DNA of 64,000 bases. Origin: Burkholderia pyrrocinia. Its GTDB lineage: Bacteria > Pseudomonadota > Gammaproteobacteria > Burkholderiales > Burkholderiaceae. The DNA lies in assembly GCF_001028665.1 (NCBI RefSeq), contig NZ_CP011503.1, positions 3,348,001 through 3,412,000 of the forward strand, read 5' to 3'. A model generated the notes under the pieces. The model was not told where the DNA came from. It saw nothing but the letters and a program-made list of their open reading frames with translations, and made no database searches. The stretch's first letter is position 1. Each line of letters opens with the position of its first letter. Below, piece after piece: positions 1 through 9,776 of the stretch. A program made the position numbers and the translations under genes.

Positions 1-535
1 GCAGGTCCTGGTCGAGACTGCCCCAGTTCACGCCGATCCGCACGGGCTTGTCGTACTTGGCCGCGGCTTCGATCATCTGCGCGAACTGCGTATCGCGCTT
101 CGCACCCTGACCGACGTTGCCGGGGTTGATCCGGTACTTCGACAGCGACTCCGCGCAGCCCGGGTAGTCGCGCAGCAGCAGGTGGCCGTTGTAGTGGAAA
201 TCGCCGACGAGCGGCACGGTCACGCCCATCCGGTCGAGCTGCTCGCGGACCGCCGGCACGGCGGCCGCGGCCTCGGGCGTGTTGACCGTGATGCGCACCA
301 GTTCGGAGCCCGCGTTCGCGAGTTCCTTGATCTGGATTGCGGTGCCGATCGCGTCGGCCGTGTCGGTATTCGTCATCGACTGCACGCGCACCGGCGCGTC
401 GCCGCCGATCGTCACGAGCTGCCCGCCCCAGCGGACATCCACCGCATGCGACACGCGGCGGGGCTGATGCCCGCCGAACACCGGTTCGGTTGAACAAATC
501 TGACTGCTGCGTGGGGATTGAGCTTCGGATTGCAT
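1..535 (-). CDS. ispG: IspG, 4-hydroxy-3-methylbut-2-enyl diphosphate synthase (5' part only)
   Basis: Penultimate enzyme of the non-mevalonate (MEP) isoprenoid pathway, an iron-sulfur reductase that converts MEcPP to HMBPP. Only the first 178 codons lie in the window and the frame is open to the left edge. The N-terminal TIM-barrel portion is recognisable, with [19 protein letters not shown] near residue 40 and the GDFHYNGH and KYRINPGN segments. The C-terminal 4Fe-4S cysteines fall outside. The ATG at 533-535 was chosen because the reading starts [11 protein letters not shown], as I recall for Burkholderia IspG. It lies downstream of rodZ on the same strand, separated by a strong hairpin terminator. 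Confidence 0.95.
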   Translation of the reverse strand, partial: MQSEAQSPRSSQICSTEPVFGGHQPRRVSHAVDVRWGGQLVTIGGDAPVRVQSMTNTDTADAIGTAIQIKELANAGSELVRITVNTPEAAAAVPAVREQLDRMGVTVPLVGDFHYNGHLLLRDYPGCAESLSKYRINPGNVGQGAKRDTQFAQMIEAAAKYDKPVRIGVNWGSLDQDL

Positions 536-583
536 CGATAGATCCATTTACGCGGAATGCGCCGCGACGCGGCGCATGAATTG

Positions 584-643
584 AAAAAGCGCCGTGTCCT
601 CACGGCCTGTCGATATCGACGACAGGCCTTCGCCACGGCGCTT
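584..643 (-). terminator. Compound hairpin terminator between rodZ and ispG
   Basis: Read on the minus strand, an outer 10-bp stem (AAGCGCCGTG with CACGGCGCTT) encloses an inner 8-bp stem (GCCTGTCG with CGACAGGC), and the outer stem is followed by TTTTTC. This looks like an intrinsic terminator for rodZ placed about 50 bp before the ispG start. The nested structure is larger than a minimal terminator. Confidence 0.75.
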
Positions 644-647
644 GACG

Positions 648-1667
648 TCAGGGCAACGTGAACCGCGCCACATTACCCCGCGCTGCCGAATATTTTGCCG
701 GATCGACAGGTTTTCCGTCGAACGCAACCGCGTCGAGGCCTGCCTTGTTGCCGATCGTGACCTTGAACGGCCCGTCGCCGGCGACCTGCTTCGTCTCGCC
801 GGCCCGCACCAGCGCCGAGAACAGCTCCTTGCCGTTCTTGTCGCGCACGCTGAACCAGCAATCCTGCTTGACCTTCAGTTCGACCATCGACTGGCCTGCC
901 GCGACCACGACGCTCGCCGGCTCGGCCGGCGCAGCGGCACTCGCCGCCGCCGTTGCCACGACAGGCTGCGATGCAGCCGCCGTCGCGACCGGTGCCGCAG
1001 GCGCCGGGACAGCGGACGCAATCGCCTGCGCCGGGGCGGCAGACGCAGCGGCCGGGGCCGAAATCTCATTGGCGGCTACGGTCGACGCGCCGCTCGCGGC
1101 CGCCTCGTCGACGGACGACGAGGATGCCGCCGGTGCGCTTGCGGCCGACGCATGCTCCGCGTCGCTGCCCTTGAAGCGCGCGAGCAGGCTCGACGAATCG
1201 CCGCCAGTGTGCCACATCAGTACGGCAACCACCGCGACGACGACGATCGCCGTCCCCCACAGCCACGGGTGGTGGCGCGACGAACCGCCCAGCGGAATCG
1301 ACACGCGGCCGCGCGGCAGATCCGTCCCCGATGATGCGGGCATCGACAGATCGACTTCCGGCACCCCGCGCTCACGGCGCAACGCCTGCGCGAACGGTTC
1401 CGGATCGACGCCGAGCATCTTTGCGTAGCTGCGCACGACACCGAGCGCGAACGTCGCGCCAGGCAAATGGCTGATGTCGCCGGCCTCGAGCGCCCGGAGC
1501 TTCTGCGGTGCGACCTTGAGTCGCGCCGATACGTCGTCGACCGTCCAGCCCTTCGTCTCCCGAAGCTGCGCCAGCCGGCTGCCGACTGCCGCCAGCGATT
1601 CCAGTCCCGCCGGTGCCGGCTTCGCGGCATTCGTCTCTGCGCCGTTAGTCGGCTGCGGCTCACTCAT
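648..1667 (-). CDS. rodZ: RodZ-like helix-turn-helix membrane protein
   Basis: Cytoskeletal adaptor that in rod-shaped bacteria links MreB to the cell-wall elongation machinery. The 339-residue protein has an N-terminal Xre-type helix-turn-helix (about residues 28-85, with LRETKGWTVDDVSARLKV), a single membrane segment (about 134-152), a long Ala/Pro/Ser-rich periplasmic linker (about 155-260) and a C-terminal DUF4115 domain (about 265-339). This is the usual RodZ order, and the ndk-rlmN-rodZ-ispG neighbourhood is also typical. Start is ATG at 1665-1667. The 178 bp between it and rlmN hold no other gene I can see. Confidence 0.88.
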   Translation of the reverse strand: MSEPQPTNGAETNAAKPAPAGLESLAAVGSRLAQLRETKGWTVDDVSARLKVAPQKLRALEAGDISHLPGATFALGVVRSYAKMLGVDPEPFAQALRRERGVPEVDLSMPASSGTDLPRGRVSIPLGGSSRHHPWLWGTAIVVVAVVAVLMWHTGGDSSSLLARFKGSDAEHASAASAPAASSSSVDEAAASGASTVAANEISAPAAASAAPAQAIASAVPAPAAPVATAAASQPVVATAAASAAAPAEPASVVVAAGQSMVELKVKQDCWFSVRDKNGKELFSALVRAGETKQVAGDGPFKVTIGNKAGLDAVAFDGKPVDPAKYSAARGNVARFTLP

Positions 1668-1845
1668 CCTTGTCCTCGCGTCGATTCTTCTTCACTGGCG
1701 GCCGCCGCCGGCTCCCGCCGGCCGGCACCCGCAACTGTTCATACCATGCGCGGCGCCGTGGCGCCGCGACCGATCGCTATTCGCGTGTTGTACTGCCAAT
1801 AGGTTCGGGCATCCCCGGACGGGCACCCCCGACTAGGCGTCCCCG

Positions 1846-2985
1846 TCAAATCGCCCGAACTTCGATGATTTTTGCTGCTGCGCCCGTTCGTTCCGCGAGG
1901 CGCGTGCGGTCCTTCACCGCGCCGGCCAACTGGCCGCACGCGGCATCGATATCGTCGCCGCGCGTCTTGCGCACGGTCGTGACGACACCCGCGTCGATGA
2001 GGATCTGTGCAAAGCGCTTGATCTGCTCAGGCTTCGAGCGGATGAGGCCCGATTCCGGAAACGGATTGAACGGGATCAGATTGAACTTGCACGGCACGTC
2101 GCGCGTGACGGCCAGCAGTTCGCGCGCATGCGCTTCGGTGTCGTTGACGCCGTCCAGCATGCAGTATTCGAAAGTAATGAAGTCGCGCGGCGCGACTTTC
2201 AGATAGCGCTGGCACGCAGCCATCAGCTCGCGAAGCGGATACTTCTTGTTGAGCGGCACCAGCTCGTCGCGCAGCGCATCGTTCGGCGCATGCAGCGAAA
2301 CGGCCAGCGCGACCGGCAGCTCGGCGCCGAGGCGATCCATCATCGGCACCACGCCGGACGTCGACAGCGTGACGCGGCGGCGCGACAGGCCGTACGCGTT
2401 GTCGTCGAGCATCAGCCGCATCGCGGGCACGACCGCGCTGTAATTCAGGAGCGGCTCGCCCATGCCCATCATCACCACGTTGGTGACGACCCGTTCGGCC
2501 TTGCCGTTCGGGCCGGGCGCGCGGCCCAGCGACGCTCGCAACGCAAATTCGGCCATCCGTAGCTGGCCGATGATTTCGGCTGTCGACAGGTTGCGGGAAA
2601 AGCCCTGCTTGCCCGTCGAACAGAAGCGGCAGTTGACCGCACACCCGGCCTGCGACGATACGCACAGCGTGCCGCGCGTCTCTTCCGGGATGAACACGGT
2701 TTCGACCGCATTGCCGTTTCCGACGTCGATCAGCCACTTGCGCGTGCCGTCGGTGGAAACGTGATCGCTGGCGATATCCGGCATCACGATCGACGCGCGG
2801 CCCTTGAGCTTTTCTCTCAGGGACTTCGCGAGATCGGTCATGCCGTCGAAATCGCCGGCGTTGTACTGGTGGATCCAGCGCTGCAACTGCTTGGCGCGGA
2901 ACGGCTTCTCGCCGAGGCTGCCGCAGTACGCGACAAGACCCTCGGCATCGAAGTCGAGAAGATTGACGGAAGTTTCGCTCGTCAT
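1846..2985 (-). CDS. rlmN: RlmN, dual-specificity 23S rRNA/tRNA adenine-C2 methyltransferase
   Basis: Radical-SAM enzyme that methylates C2 of A2503 in 23S rRNA and of A37 in a subset of tRNAs. The 379-residue protein carries the CxxxCxxC cluster motif as CAVNCRFC (Cys115, Cys119, Cys122), the [11 protein letters not shown]-binding motif and the conserved C-terminal cysteine in DAACGQL. Length matches the family (about 370-390). It sits 55 bp after ndk on the same strand, as in many proteobacteria. Confidence 0.97.
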   Translation of the reverse strand: MTSETSVNLLDFDAEGLVAYCGSLGEKPFRAKQLQRWIHQYNAGDFDGMTDLAKSLREKLKGRASIVMPDIASDHVSTDGTRKWLIDVGNGNAVETVFIPEETRGTLCVSSQAGCAVNCRFCSTGKQGFSRNLSTAEIIGQLRMAEFALRASLGRAPGPNGKAERVVTNVVMMGMGEPLLNYSAVVPAMRLMLDDNAYGLSRRRVTLSTSGVVPMMDRLGAELPVALAVSLHAPNDALRDELVPLNKKYPLRELMAACQRYLKVAPRDFITFEYCMLDGVNDTEAHARELLAVTRDVPCKFNLIPFNPFPESGLIRSKPEQIKRFAQILIDAGVVTTVRKTRGDDIDAACGQLAGAVKDRTRLAERTGAAAKIIEVRAI

Positions 2986-3040
2986 GATGTGCTGCCTTGC
3001 CGCGTGCGCTGAATCCTGCCTACTTGCTGTCAGCCAGGGC

Positions 3041-3466
3041 TTAACGCGAGTAAACGTTCATTTCCGGGAAGAAGAACGCGACTTCGACGGCAGCCGTTTC
3101 CGCTGCGTCCGAGCCGTGCACCGCGTTCGCGTCGATGCTGTCCGCGAAGTCGGCGCGGATCGTGCCCTGTTCCGCCTTCTTCGGATCCGTTGCGCCCATC
3201 AGGTCGCGGTTCTTCAGGATTGCGCCTTCACCTTCCAGAACCTGGATCATCACCGGGCCCGAGATCATGAAATCGACGAGATCCTTGAAGAACGGACGCG
3301 CTGCGTGAACCGCGTAGAACTTCTCTGCGTCAGCACGCGACAGGTGCGCCATGCGCGATGCGACGATCTTCAGGCCGGCGCCTTCGAAACGGCTGTAGAT
3401 CTGGCCGATCACGTTCTTTGCCACCGCATCCGGCTTGATGATCGACAGGGTGCGCTCGATTGCCAT
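3041..3466 (-). CDS. ndk: Nucleoside diphosphate kinase
   Basis: Balances NTP and dNTP pools by phosphate transfer through a phosphohistidine. The 141-residue protein has the N-terminal [12 protein letters not shown] strand and the catalytic His117 in NAVHGSDA. Length is exactly that expected of the bacterial enzyme. It is the first gene of the ndk-rlmN-rodZ minus-strand set. Upstream, a -10-like TACAAT lies at 3513-3518 (minus strand). Confidence 0.98.
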   Translation of the reverse strand: MAIERTLSIIKPDAVAKNVIGQIYSRFEGAGLKIVASRMAHLSRADAEKFYAVHAARPFFKDLVDFMISGPVMIQVLEGEGAILKNRDLMGATDPKKAEQGTIRADFADSIDANAVHGSDAAETAAVEVAFFFPEMNVYSR

Positions 3467-3715
3467 AAAAACTCCAAGAAATTAAGAAGTTACAGGTTCA
3501 AATGAATCCGCTATTGTAGCACGATCCCGTGTATCATTGCGATTGAACCCTTACACACGTGAAAGGTTCCGAATCCATATGTTTTGCGCCGCGCAGCCAT
3601 TGAAACCTCGCGACGCGGAACGTATCTTAGCCATAGCTGCTCCGGTTTGCTGCGCCGCACACCGCGCGCGCCGAGCCGGCCCCGGACGCCCACGCGTTCA
3701 ATGTTAGGAGAAACC

Positions 3716-4414
3716 ATGAACGACTATCCGTACAATTTCGGCCGCGGCGGTTCCGTCAGCACCGCCGAGGTTCGCAACCGCGTGCTGCGGAACACGTACT
3801 GGCTGCTCGCGCTGTCGATGGTGCCGACCGTGCTGGGCGCCTGGGTCGGCGTCGCGACGGGCTTCTCGCTGTTCGCGGCCACGAGCCCGATGATGAGCCT
3901 GCTTGCGTTCTTCGCGATCGCGTTCGGCTTCATGTTCGCGATCGAGCGGACGAAAAACAGCGCGGCCGGCGTGTTCGTGCTGCTCGGCTTCACGTTCTTC
4001 ATGGGCCTGATGCTGTCGCGGCTGCTGAGCTTCATCCTCGGTTTCTCGAACGGCCCGTCGCTGATCATGCTCGCGTTCGGCGGCACCGGCATCATCTTCG
4101 CCGCGATGGCGACGATCGCCACCGTCAGCAAGCGCGACTTCTCGGGGCTCGGCAAGTGGTTGTTCATGGGCGTGATCGTGATCCTGCTCGCGTCGGTCGC
4201 GAACATCTTCCTGCAACTGCCGGCACTGATGCTCACCGTGTCGGTGCTCGCGATCGCGATCTTCTCCGCGTACATGCTGTTCGACGTCCAGCGCGTCGTA
4301 AACGGCGGCGAGACGAACTACATCTCGGCGACGCTCGCGATCTACCTCGACCTGTACAACGTGTTCACGAACCTGCTCGCGCTGCTCGGCATCTTCGGCG
4401 GCAACCGCAACTGA
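3716..4414 (+). CDS. BAX inhibitor-1 / YccA family inner-membrane protein
   Basis: Small integral membrane protein of the BI-1 (YccA/YbhL) family, whose members are calcium-leak channels or modulators of FtsH proteolysis; the role here is not known. The 232-residue protein shows about seven hydrophobic segments and ends with the family's SAYMLFDVQRVVNGGETNYI signature. The ATG at 3716 was chosen over an upstream in-frame start at 3584 because AGGAG sits at 3706-3710. Monocistronic, ending at a strong terminator. Confidence 0.9.
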   Translation: MNDYPYNFGRGGSVSTAEVRNRVLRNTYWLLALSMVPTVLGAWVGVATGFSLFAATSPMMSLLAFFAIAFGFMFAIERTKNSAAGVFVLLGFTFFMGLMLSRLLSFILGFSNGPSLIMLAFGGTGIIFAAMATIATVSKRDFSGLGKWLFMGVIVILLASVANIFLQLPALMLTVSVLAIAIFSAYMLFDVQRVVNGGETNYISATLAIYLDLYNVFTNLLALLGIFGGNRN

Positions 4415-4432
4415 CGTTCGCCACGCACCACG

Positions 4433-4462
4433 AAAAAACCGGCCCTCGGGCCGGTTTTTTTT
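4433..4462. terminator. Bidirectional intrinsic terminator
   Basis: A perfect GC stem (CCGGCCC/GGGCCGG) flanked by six A on the left and eight T on the right. It can end both the plus-strand BI-1 gene and the converging minus-strand rlmD. Confidence 0.92.
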
Positions 4463-4478
4463 ACGTCCGCCGCCCGGC

Positions 4479-5876
4479 TCAGTCGCGCTCGAACAGCGCG
4501 ATCGATTCGACGTGCGACGTGTTCGGGAACATGTTCACAACTCCGGCGCCCTTCAGCCGGTAGCCCGCCTCGTGCACGAGCAGGCCCGCGTCGCGCGCAA
4601 GCGTCGACGGGTTGCACGACACGTAGACGATCCGCTTCGGCAGCGGGCCTTCGCCGCTTTGCGCAATCTCGGCCAGCGCCTTCGACACCGCGAGCGCGCC
4701 TTCGCGCGGCGGATCGATCAGGAACTTGTCGAATGCGCCGAGCGCACGGATGTCGTCGCCCGTCACTTCGAACAGGTTCCGGCACGCGAACGTCGTGTGG
4801 CCGTCGACACCGTTCTCGCGCGCGTTCGCAAGCGCGCGCGTCGTCAGCGTGTCGCTGCCCTCGATGCCCATCACTTCGCGCGACAGCCGCGCGAGCGGCA
4901 GCGTGAAGTTGCCGATCCCGCAGAACAGGTCGAGCACGCGGTCGTCGCGCGACGGCGCGAGCAGGCGCAGCGCGCGACCCACCAGCACGCGGTTGATCTG
5001 ATGGTTGACCTGCGTGAAGTCGGTCGGCTTGAACGGCATGCGGATGCCGAACTCCGGCAGCGTGTAGTCGAGCGACACGTCGAGCGGATAGAACGGCGTC
5101 ACCGTGTCGGGGCCCTTCGGCTGCAGCCAGAACTGCACCTTGTGTTCGTCCGCGAATGCGCGCAGCAACGCTTCGTCGTCCGCGTTGATCGGCTCCAGCA
5201 CGCGCAGCACGAGCGCGGTGACCTCCGAGCCGACCGCGAGCTCGATCTGCGGCATCCGATCGCGAATCGACAGCCCCTCGACGAGCCGGCGCAGCGGCAC
5301 GAGCATCGCCGACACGTGCGGCGGCAGCACTTCGCAGCTCGTCATGTCGGCGACATAGCTGCTCTTCTTCTCGTGGAACCCGACCAGCACGCCGCCCTTC
5401 TTCGCGACGTTGCGCACGGTCAGGCGCGCACGGTAGCGATAGCCCCACGACGGGCCATGGATAGGCGCGAACATCGTTTCCGCACGCAGCTTCGCCAGGT
5501 GCCACAGGTTGTCTTCGAGCACACGCTGCTTGACCGCCACCTGCGCGCGCATGTCGAGATGCTGCATCGAGCAGCCGCCGCAGGTGCCGAAGAACTTGCA
5601 TTTCGGCTGCGTGCGCATCACGCTCGGGCGCAGAATGTCGACAACCGTCGCCTGCTCGTAGCTCGGCTTGCGGCGGTAGCTCGAATAGGTCACGCGTTCG
5701 CCCGGCAGCGCACCCTCGACGAAGATGACCTTGCCCGGCTCGCCGTCCTCGGTCATCGTGCGGCCGACACCGCGCGCTTCCATGTCGAGCGATTCGATCT
5801 CGAGAACCGGGGCGATCCCGGGCGCGACGGGCGCATTTTTCGATTTGCGCACAGAAGTGGGGACGGCTTCGGACAC
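4479..5876 (-). CDS. rlmD: RlmD, 23S rRNA (uracil-1939-C5) methyltransferase
   Basis: SAM-dependent methylation of U1939 in 23S rRNA. An N-terminal TRAM domain (about residues 22-80) is followed by iron-sulfur cysteines (Cys93, Cys99, Cys102 in [10 protein letters not shown]), the SAM motif [12 protein letters not shown] and the catalytic cysteine in [11 protein letters not shown] chose the GTG at 5874-5876 (protein begins [11 protein letters not shown], 465 aa). The frame stays open to an ATG at 6221, but the extra 115 residues resemble nothing in RlmD. Confidence 0.93.
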   Translation of the reverse strand: MSEAVPTSVRKSKNAPVAPGIAPVLEIESLDMEARGVGRTMTEDGEPGKVIFVEGALPGERVTYSSYRRKPSYEQATVVDILRPSVMRTQPKCKFFGTCGGCSMQHLDMRAQVAVKQRVLEDNLWHLAKLRAETMFAPIHGPSWGYRYRARLTVRNVAKKGGVLVGFHEKKSSYVADMTSCEVLPPHVSAMLVPLRRLVEGLSIRDRMPQIELAVGSEVTALVLRVLEPINADDEALLRAFADEHKVQFWLQPKGPDTVTPFYPLDVSLDYTLPEFGIRMPFKPTDFTQVNHQINRVLVGRALRLLAPSRDDRVLDLFCGIGNFTLPLARLSREVMGIEGSDTLTTRALANARENGVDGHTTFACRNLFEVTGDDIRALGAFDKFLIDPPREGALAVSKALAEIAQSGEGPLPKRIVYVSCNPSTLARDAGLLVHEAGYRLKGAGVVNMFPNTSHVESIALFERD

Positions 5877-6096
5877 CAGCTTTTCCTGACAAACGTTGAA
5901 GAAGGCGAGATTGTAGACGACGCAGGCCCGCATTGGCCTCTTTGCATGGGGCAAGTGCCGACACTTAAGCATAGACGGCCCTGCGTTGCACCGGAGCGGG
6001 CAGGCAGGTAGCTCAGGAACGCCCCGCAGCCGGTCGGCTGCGAAACCAGTCAGGAGACGCCGGCAACCCGAAATCCACCCGGCAGGAGATTCGACC

Positions 6097-6951
6097 ATGC
6101 AGTTGATCGACTGGAACATCCAATGGGGTCGGGACGCCGGCGGCGTTGTCGACCTTTCGCGTACCGTCGCGACAATCCGCCGGCTCGGCGATTTCGACGT
6201 GCTGTGTCTGCAGGAGGTCACGCGCGGCTTCGGCGCACTGCCCGGCCGGCCCGGCCCCGACCAGTTCGCCGAACTCGCGGCGCTGCTGCCCGGCTACACG
6301 ATCGTCGAAGCGATCGGCGCGGATCTGCCGGCCATCGAACCCGGCGCACCGCGCCGCCAGTTCGGCAACGCGATCGCGACCCGGCTGCCGGTCGGGCGCG
6401 TGCTGCGCCAGCTGCTGCCGTGGCCGGCCGACGCCGGCGCGCCATCGATGCCGCGCGTCGCGCTCGACGTCGAGCTGCGGACGCCTTTCGGCCCGCTGCG
6501 CGTGGTCACCACGCACCTCGAATACTATTCGGCGCGCCAGCGGCTTGCGCAGGTCGACGCGCTGCGCGACCGACATCGCGAGGCCTGCGCGCATGCGGAA
6601 CGGCCGGCGCCCGCCGAAACCGCCGAAGGGCCGTTCAGCGCGACCGGCCAGCCGCGCGACGCGATCGTCTGCGGCGATTTCAACAGCGCGTTCGGCAGCG
6701 ATGCGTACCGGCGCTTCCTGGAGCCGGTCGCCGACGCGCCGCGCTTGGTCGACGCATGGGTCGCGCGGCATCCCGGCCGCACGCCGCCACCGACGGCCGG
6801 CGTCTACGATACGGTGCAATGGTCGGAGGGGCCGCTCGCGTGCGACTTCGTGTTCGTGACCGATACGCTGCTGCCGCGCGTCACGCGGTGCGAGATCGAC
6901 AGCGACGTGCGCGCATCGGATCACCAGCCGGTGCTGCTCGAACTCGCTTGA
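6097..6951 (+). CDS. Endonuclease/exonuclease/phosphatase (EEP) family protein
   Basis: Predicted metal-dependent phosphodiesterase of the DNase I-like EEP fold; substrate unknown. The 284-residue protein begins with the strand [10 protein letters not shown] (the catalytic Asn8 position), carries the glutamate motif LCLQEVT near residue 37, [13 protein letters not shown] in the middle, GDFNSAF near residue 196, and ends with the Asp-His pair SDHQPVL. All core EEP motifs are present. The ATG follows AGGAG at 6084-6088. It stands alone between rlmD and the convergent exonuclease gene. Confidence 0.85.
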   Translation: MQLIDWNIQWGRDAGGVVDLSRTVATIRRLGDFDVLCLQEVTRGFGALPGRPGPDQFAELAALLPGYTIVEAIGADLPAIEPGAPRRQFGNAIATRLPVGRVLRQLLPWPADAGAPSMPRVALDVELRTPFGPLRVVTTHLEYYSARQRLAQVDALRDRHREACAHAERPAPAETAEGPFSATGQPRDAIVCGDFNSAFGSDAYRRFLEPVADAPRLVDAWVARHPGRTPPPTAGVYDTVQWSEGPLACDFVFVTDTLLPRVTRCEIDSDVRASDHQPVLLELA

Positions 6952-6988
6952 TCGCGCCAGCCGCGGGCCGCGGCGGCGCCCGCCCGCG

Positions 6989-7765
6989 CTACGCGTCGAA
7001 GCCGGCCAGGTATTCGGCCCAGTGCGATGCCGGTTCCTGCGCGAGCGCGTTCTTCACGTGCAGGATCTCGTCCGCATACTCGCTCTGCGTCAGGCCGCCG
7101 CGCATCAACTGGAACCGGCAGTACAGCAGGTAGGTATTGACGACATCGGTCTCGCAATAATTGCGGATTTCCTCGATTCGCCCTTCCTGGAACGCCGGCC
7201 ACACCTGGCTGCCGTCCATCCCGAGCTTGCCCGGAAAGCCGCACAGCTTCGCGAGCGCGTCGAGCGGCGCGTTCGCGCGCGCCTGATACATCGCCAGCAC
7301 ATCCATCAGATCGGTATGCCGCGAGTGATAGCGCGAGATGTAGTTGTTCCACTTGAATTCGCGGTCGTCCTCGCCGAGGTCCCAGTAGCGGGTCGCGGGA
7401 ATGCCGTGCACGAGCGCACGGTAATGGAGCACCGGCAGATCGAAGCCACCGCCATTCCACGACACGAGCTGCGGCGTGTATTTCTCGATCACGCGGTAGA
7501 ACGACTGGATCAGCGTCGCTTCGTTGTCCTGCGGCGTGCCGAGCGAGCGGACGCGAAAGCCGTTGTTGTCGCGGAACACGCACGAGATCGCCGCAATGCG
7601 CTGCAGATGATGCGGCAGGAAATCGCCGCCGGTCTTCTCGCGGCGTGCGGCGAATGCGTGTTCGGCCACCGCGGCATCGTCGAGCGTCGCGGGCAGGTCT
7701 TCCAGACGGCGAATGCCGTCGACATCGGGAATCGTCTCGATGTCAAAAACAAGAATCGGTGTCAT
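6989..7765 (-). CDS. PolB-like 3'-5' exonuclease domain protein
   Basis: Stand-alone DEDDy exonuclease domain related to the proofreading domain of family B polymerases (COG3298); biological role unknown. The 258-residue protein starts with the ExoI motif VFDIETIPD (Asp8, Glu10), contains an ExoII-like WNGGGFDLPVLHYR segment and has DxxNTYLLYCRF in the ExoIII region. It ends 4 bp downstream of rpoS on the same strand, so it may be co-transcribed with it. Confidence 0.85.
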   Translation of the reverse strand: MTPILVFDIETIPDVDGIRRLEDLPATLDDAAVAEHAFAARREKTGGDFLPHHLQRIAAISCVFRDNNGFRVRSLGTPQDNEATLIQSFYRVIEKYTPQLVSWNGGGFDLPVLHYRALVHGIPATRYWDLGEDDREFKWNNYISRYHSRHTDLMDVLAMYQARANAPLDALAKLCGFPGKLGMDGSQVWPAFQEGRIEEIRNYCETDVVNTYLLYCRFQLMRGGLTQSEYADEILHVKNALAQEPASHWAEYLAGFDA

Positions 7766-7768
7766 CAG

Positions 7769-8857
7769 TTACAGAACGGCGTCCTTGCGCACGCCGTTGG
7801 AGGCGAAGAACCGCTTGAGGCGCACCAGCGCTTCCTGCTGGATCTGCCGCACGCGCTCGCGCGTGAGCCCCATCTCGTCTGCGAGCTCTTCGAGCGTCGC
7901 CGGTTCGATGTGGTTCAGGCCGAAGCGGCGCTCGATCACGTGCCGATGCTTGTCGGACAGCCGCGACAGCCATGCGCGCGTCAGCGTCTCGAGCTCGCGG
8001 TGCTGCACCTCGGCGTCAGGCGACTGGCTCTGGTCGTCGGGCAGCAGGTCGAGCAGGCTGCTCGCGGGATCGAGGTCGAGCGGCGCGTCGAGCGACGCCG
8101 TGTGCTCGTTGAGCGCGAGGATGTCGGTGACTTCCTCGGCGGTCTTGCCGGTGAGATAGGCGATGTCGTCGATGCTGGCTTCGCGGCGCTCGGCCGCCTC
8201 GCCCGTCGACATCGAATTCTTTTCGAGGTGGCGCTTCGCGCGCAGCACCTGGTTCAGTTCGCGGATCACGTGCACGGGCAGGCGCACCGTGCGGGCCTGG
8301 TTCATGATCGCCCGCTCGATGCTCTGCCGGATCCACCAGGTCGCATAGGTCGAGAAGCGGAAACCGCGCGTCGGGTCGAACTTCTCGATCGCGTGCATCA
8401 AGCCGAGGTTGCCCTCCTCGATCAGGTCGAGCAGCGGCACGCCGCGGTTCAGATACCCCTTGGCGATACTGACGACGAGACGCAGGTTGCGCTCGATCAT
8501 CACCTGCCGCGCCTCGAATTCGCCGGCCTTGGCGAGCCGGGAATAGCGCTGCTCTTCCTCGACGGTCAGCAGCGGCTTCACGCTGATGCGGTTCAGGTAA
8601 TGCTGGATCGTGTCGGCCGTGAGCTCGGCCTGCAGCAGCGTGCGGAAATCGTCGACGTCGGGCGCTGCTTCCGCGCGGCCTTCGCGCTCGTCGTCGCCAC
8701 CGTCCGCCTCGGCGTCGCGTGCCTCGAGGTCACGTTCGTTTTCCGCGACGTCGTCTTCGTCGTCCGTCGAAGCACCAGCTCGCCCCACCGATGCTTGCGT
8801 GGCACGACTGATCTTCTCAGACTCGGCTTGCGGCTCGTGGCGCTTCGATTTCGGCAT
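7769..8857 (-). CDS. rpoS: RNA polymerase sigma factor RpoS
   Basis: Master sigma factor of the general stress and stationary-phase response. The 362-residue protein has an acidic N-terminal region (about residues 1-75, many Asp/Glu/Arg), region 1.2, the region 2 core (DLIEEGNLGLMHAIEKFD and GFRFSTYATWWIRQ) and region 4 (LEELADEMGLTRERVRQIQQ). The absence of a long region 1.1 and the position directly after nlpD identify RpoS rather than RpoD. In relatives the main rpoS promoter lies inside nlpD; I did not locate it here. Confidence 0.96.
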   Translation of the reverse strand: MPKSKRHEPQAESEKISRATQASVGRAGASTDDEDDVAENERDLEARDAEADGGDDEREGRAEAAPDVDDFRTLLQAELTADTIQHYLNRISVKPLLTVEEEQRYSRLAKAGEFEARQVMIERNLRLVVSIAKGYLNRGVPLLDLIEEGNLGLMHAIEKFDPTRGFRFSTYATWWIRQSIERAIMNQARTVRLPVHVIRELNQVLRAKRHLEKNSMSTGEAAERREASIDDIAYLTGKTAEEVTDILALNEHTASLDAPLDLDPASSLLDLLPDDQSQSPDAEVQHRELETLTRAWLSRLSDKHRHVIERRFGLNHIEPATLEELADEMGLTRERVRQIQQEALVRLKRFFASNGVRKDAVL

Positions 8858-8868
8858 GGTCGTCTCGG

Positions 8869-9771
8869 TTATTGAGGCGGCAAATACTTCAGCGGATCGA
8901 CAGGCTTACCCTGCCGGCGAACCTCGAAATGCAGCATCACGCGGTCGGAATCGCTGTTACCCATCTCGGCGATCTTCTGCCCCTTCGTTACCGCGTCCCC
9001 CTCTTTTACCATCAAAGCGCGATTATGTGCATACGCCGTGAGGTAAGTTGCATCGTGTTTGATGATAATGAGGTTGCCGTAGCCACGCAGGCCGTTGCCC
9101 GAGTAGACGACGCGGCCGTCGGCCGCCGCCTTCACGGCCTCGCCGGCCGCGCCGCCGATATTGACACCCTTGTTCTTCGCGTCGTCGAACCCGTTCAGCA
9201 CGGGGCCGCGCGCGGGCCATGCAAACGTCACGGGGCCGCTCGAAGCCGCCGCCGTGTCGCTCGATCCGGTGGCCGCAGCCGGCGGCGTTGCGAGCGTGGA
9301 CGACGTGCCGGCGGCCGGCGTCGCAGGGCCGCTGCTGAGCGGCGCGGTCGCGACGGCGGCACCCGCGATCGGTGCGGCGGCCGGTACGCCCGCAGCCGGT
9401 ACGCCCGCAACCGCGGCGCCGCCCGGCGGCGCAACGCGCAGCAACTGGTCGACTTCGATCTGGTTCGGGTTCGCCAGGTTGTTCCACGACGCGATGTCGC
9501 GATAGTTCTGCCCGTTCTCGAGCGCGATCCGGTACAGCGTGTCGCCCGGCTTCACACGGTAGAAGCCAGGCGGCGGCGGCCCGAGCGGCACCGCGGGCTG
9601 CGCAGCGGCCGTCGTGCCGAGCGACCCGGAGCGGTCGACGACAGGCGCGTTGTCGAGCCGCGTCGCACAGGCGGCCAGAAGCGTGGAGAACGCAGCTACA
9701 CAGATCGCGCGCTGGGCGAGCGTGAGCGGTTCCCTGGATCGGTTGTTTTGCATCGCGCGCAACATACTCAT
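8869..9771 (-). CDS. nlpD: NlpD-like LysM/M23 murein hydrolase activator lipoprotein
   Basis: Outer-membrane lipoprotein whose degenerate M23 domain activates cell-separation amidases in relatives. It shows a lipoprotein signal ending in LLAAC, a LysM domain (YRVKPGDTLYRIA), an Ala/Pro/Thr-rich linker and a C-terminal peptidase M23 domain. The metal ligands HxxxD and HxH are not intact (the barrel reads NKGVNIGG and MLHFEVR), as expected for an activator rather than an enzyme. The start is uncertain: ATG at 9771 is used here, a TTG at 9780 overlaps the pcm stop and has GGAG upstream, and an ATG at 9753 also precedes the signal. Confidence 0.9.
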   Translation of the reverse strand: MSMLRAMQNNRSREPLTLAQRAICVAAFSTLLAACATRLDNAPVVDRSGSLGTTAAAQPAVPLGPPPPGFYRVKPGDTLYRIALENGQNYRDIASWNNLANPNQIEVDQLLRVAPPGGAAVAGVPAAGVPAAAPIAGAAVATAPLSSGPATPAAGTSSTLATPPAAATGSSDTAAASSGPVTFAWPARGPVLNGFDDAKNKGVNIGGAAGEAVKAAADGRVVYSGNGLRGYGNLIIIKHDATYLTAYAHNRALMVKEGDAVTKGQKIAEMGNSDSDRVMLHFEVRRQGKPVDPLKYLPPQ

Positions 9772-9776
9772 CGGTA

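Noticed and set aside
594..1334. A 246-codon plus-strand frame opposite rodZ
   Set aside because: Arg-rich shadow of the rodZ gene; no motifs and no ribosome-binding site.
8869..9771. Active M23 peptidase
   Set aside because: The usual zinc ligands are not conserved, so an amidase-activator role as in NlpD fits better.
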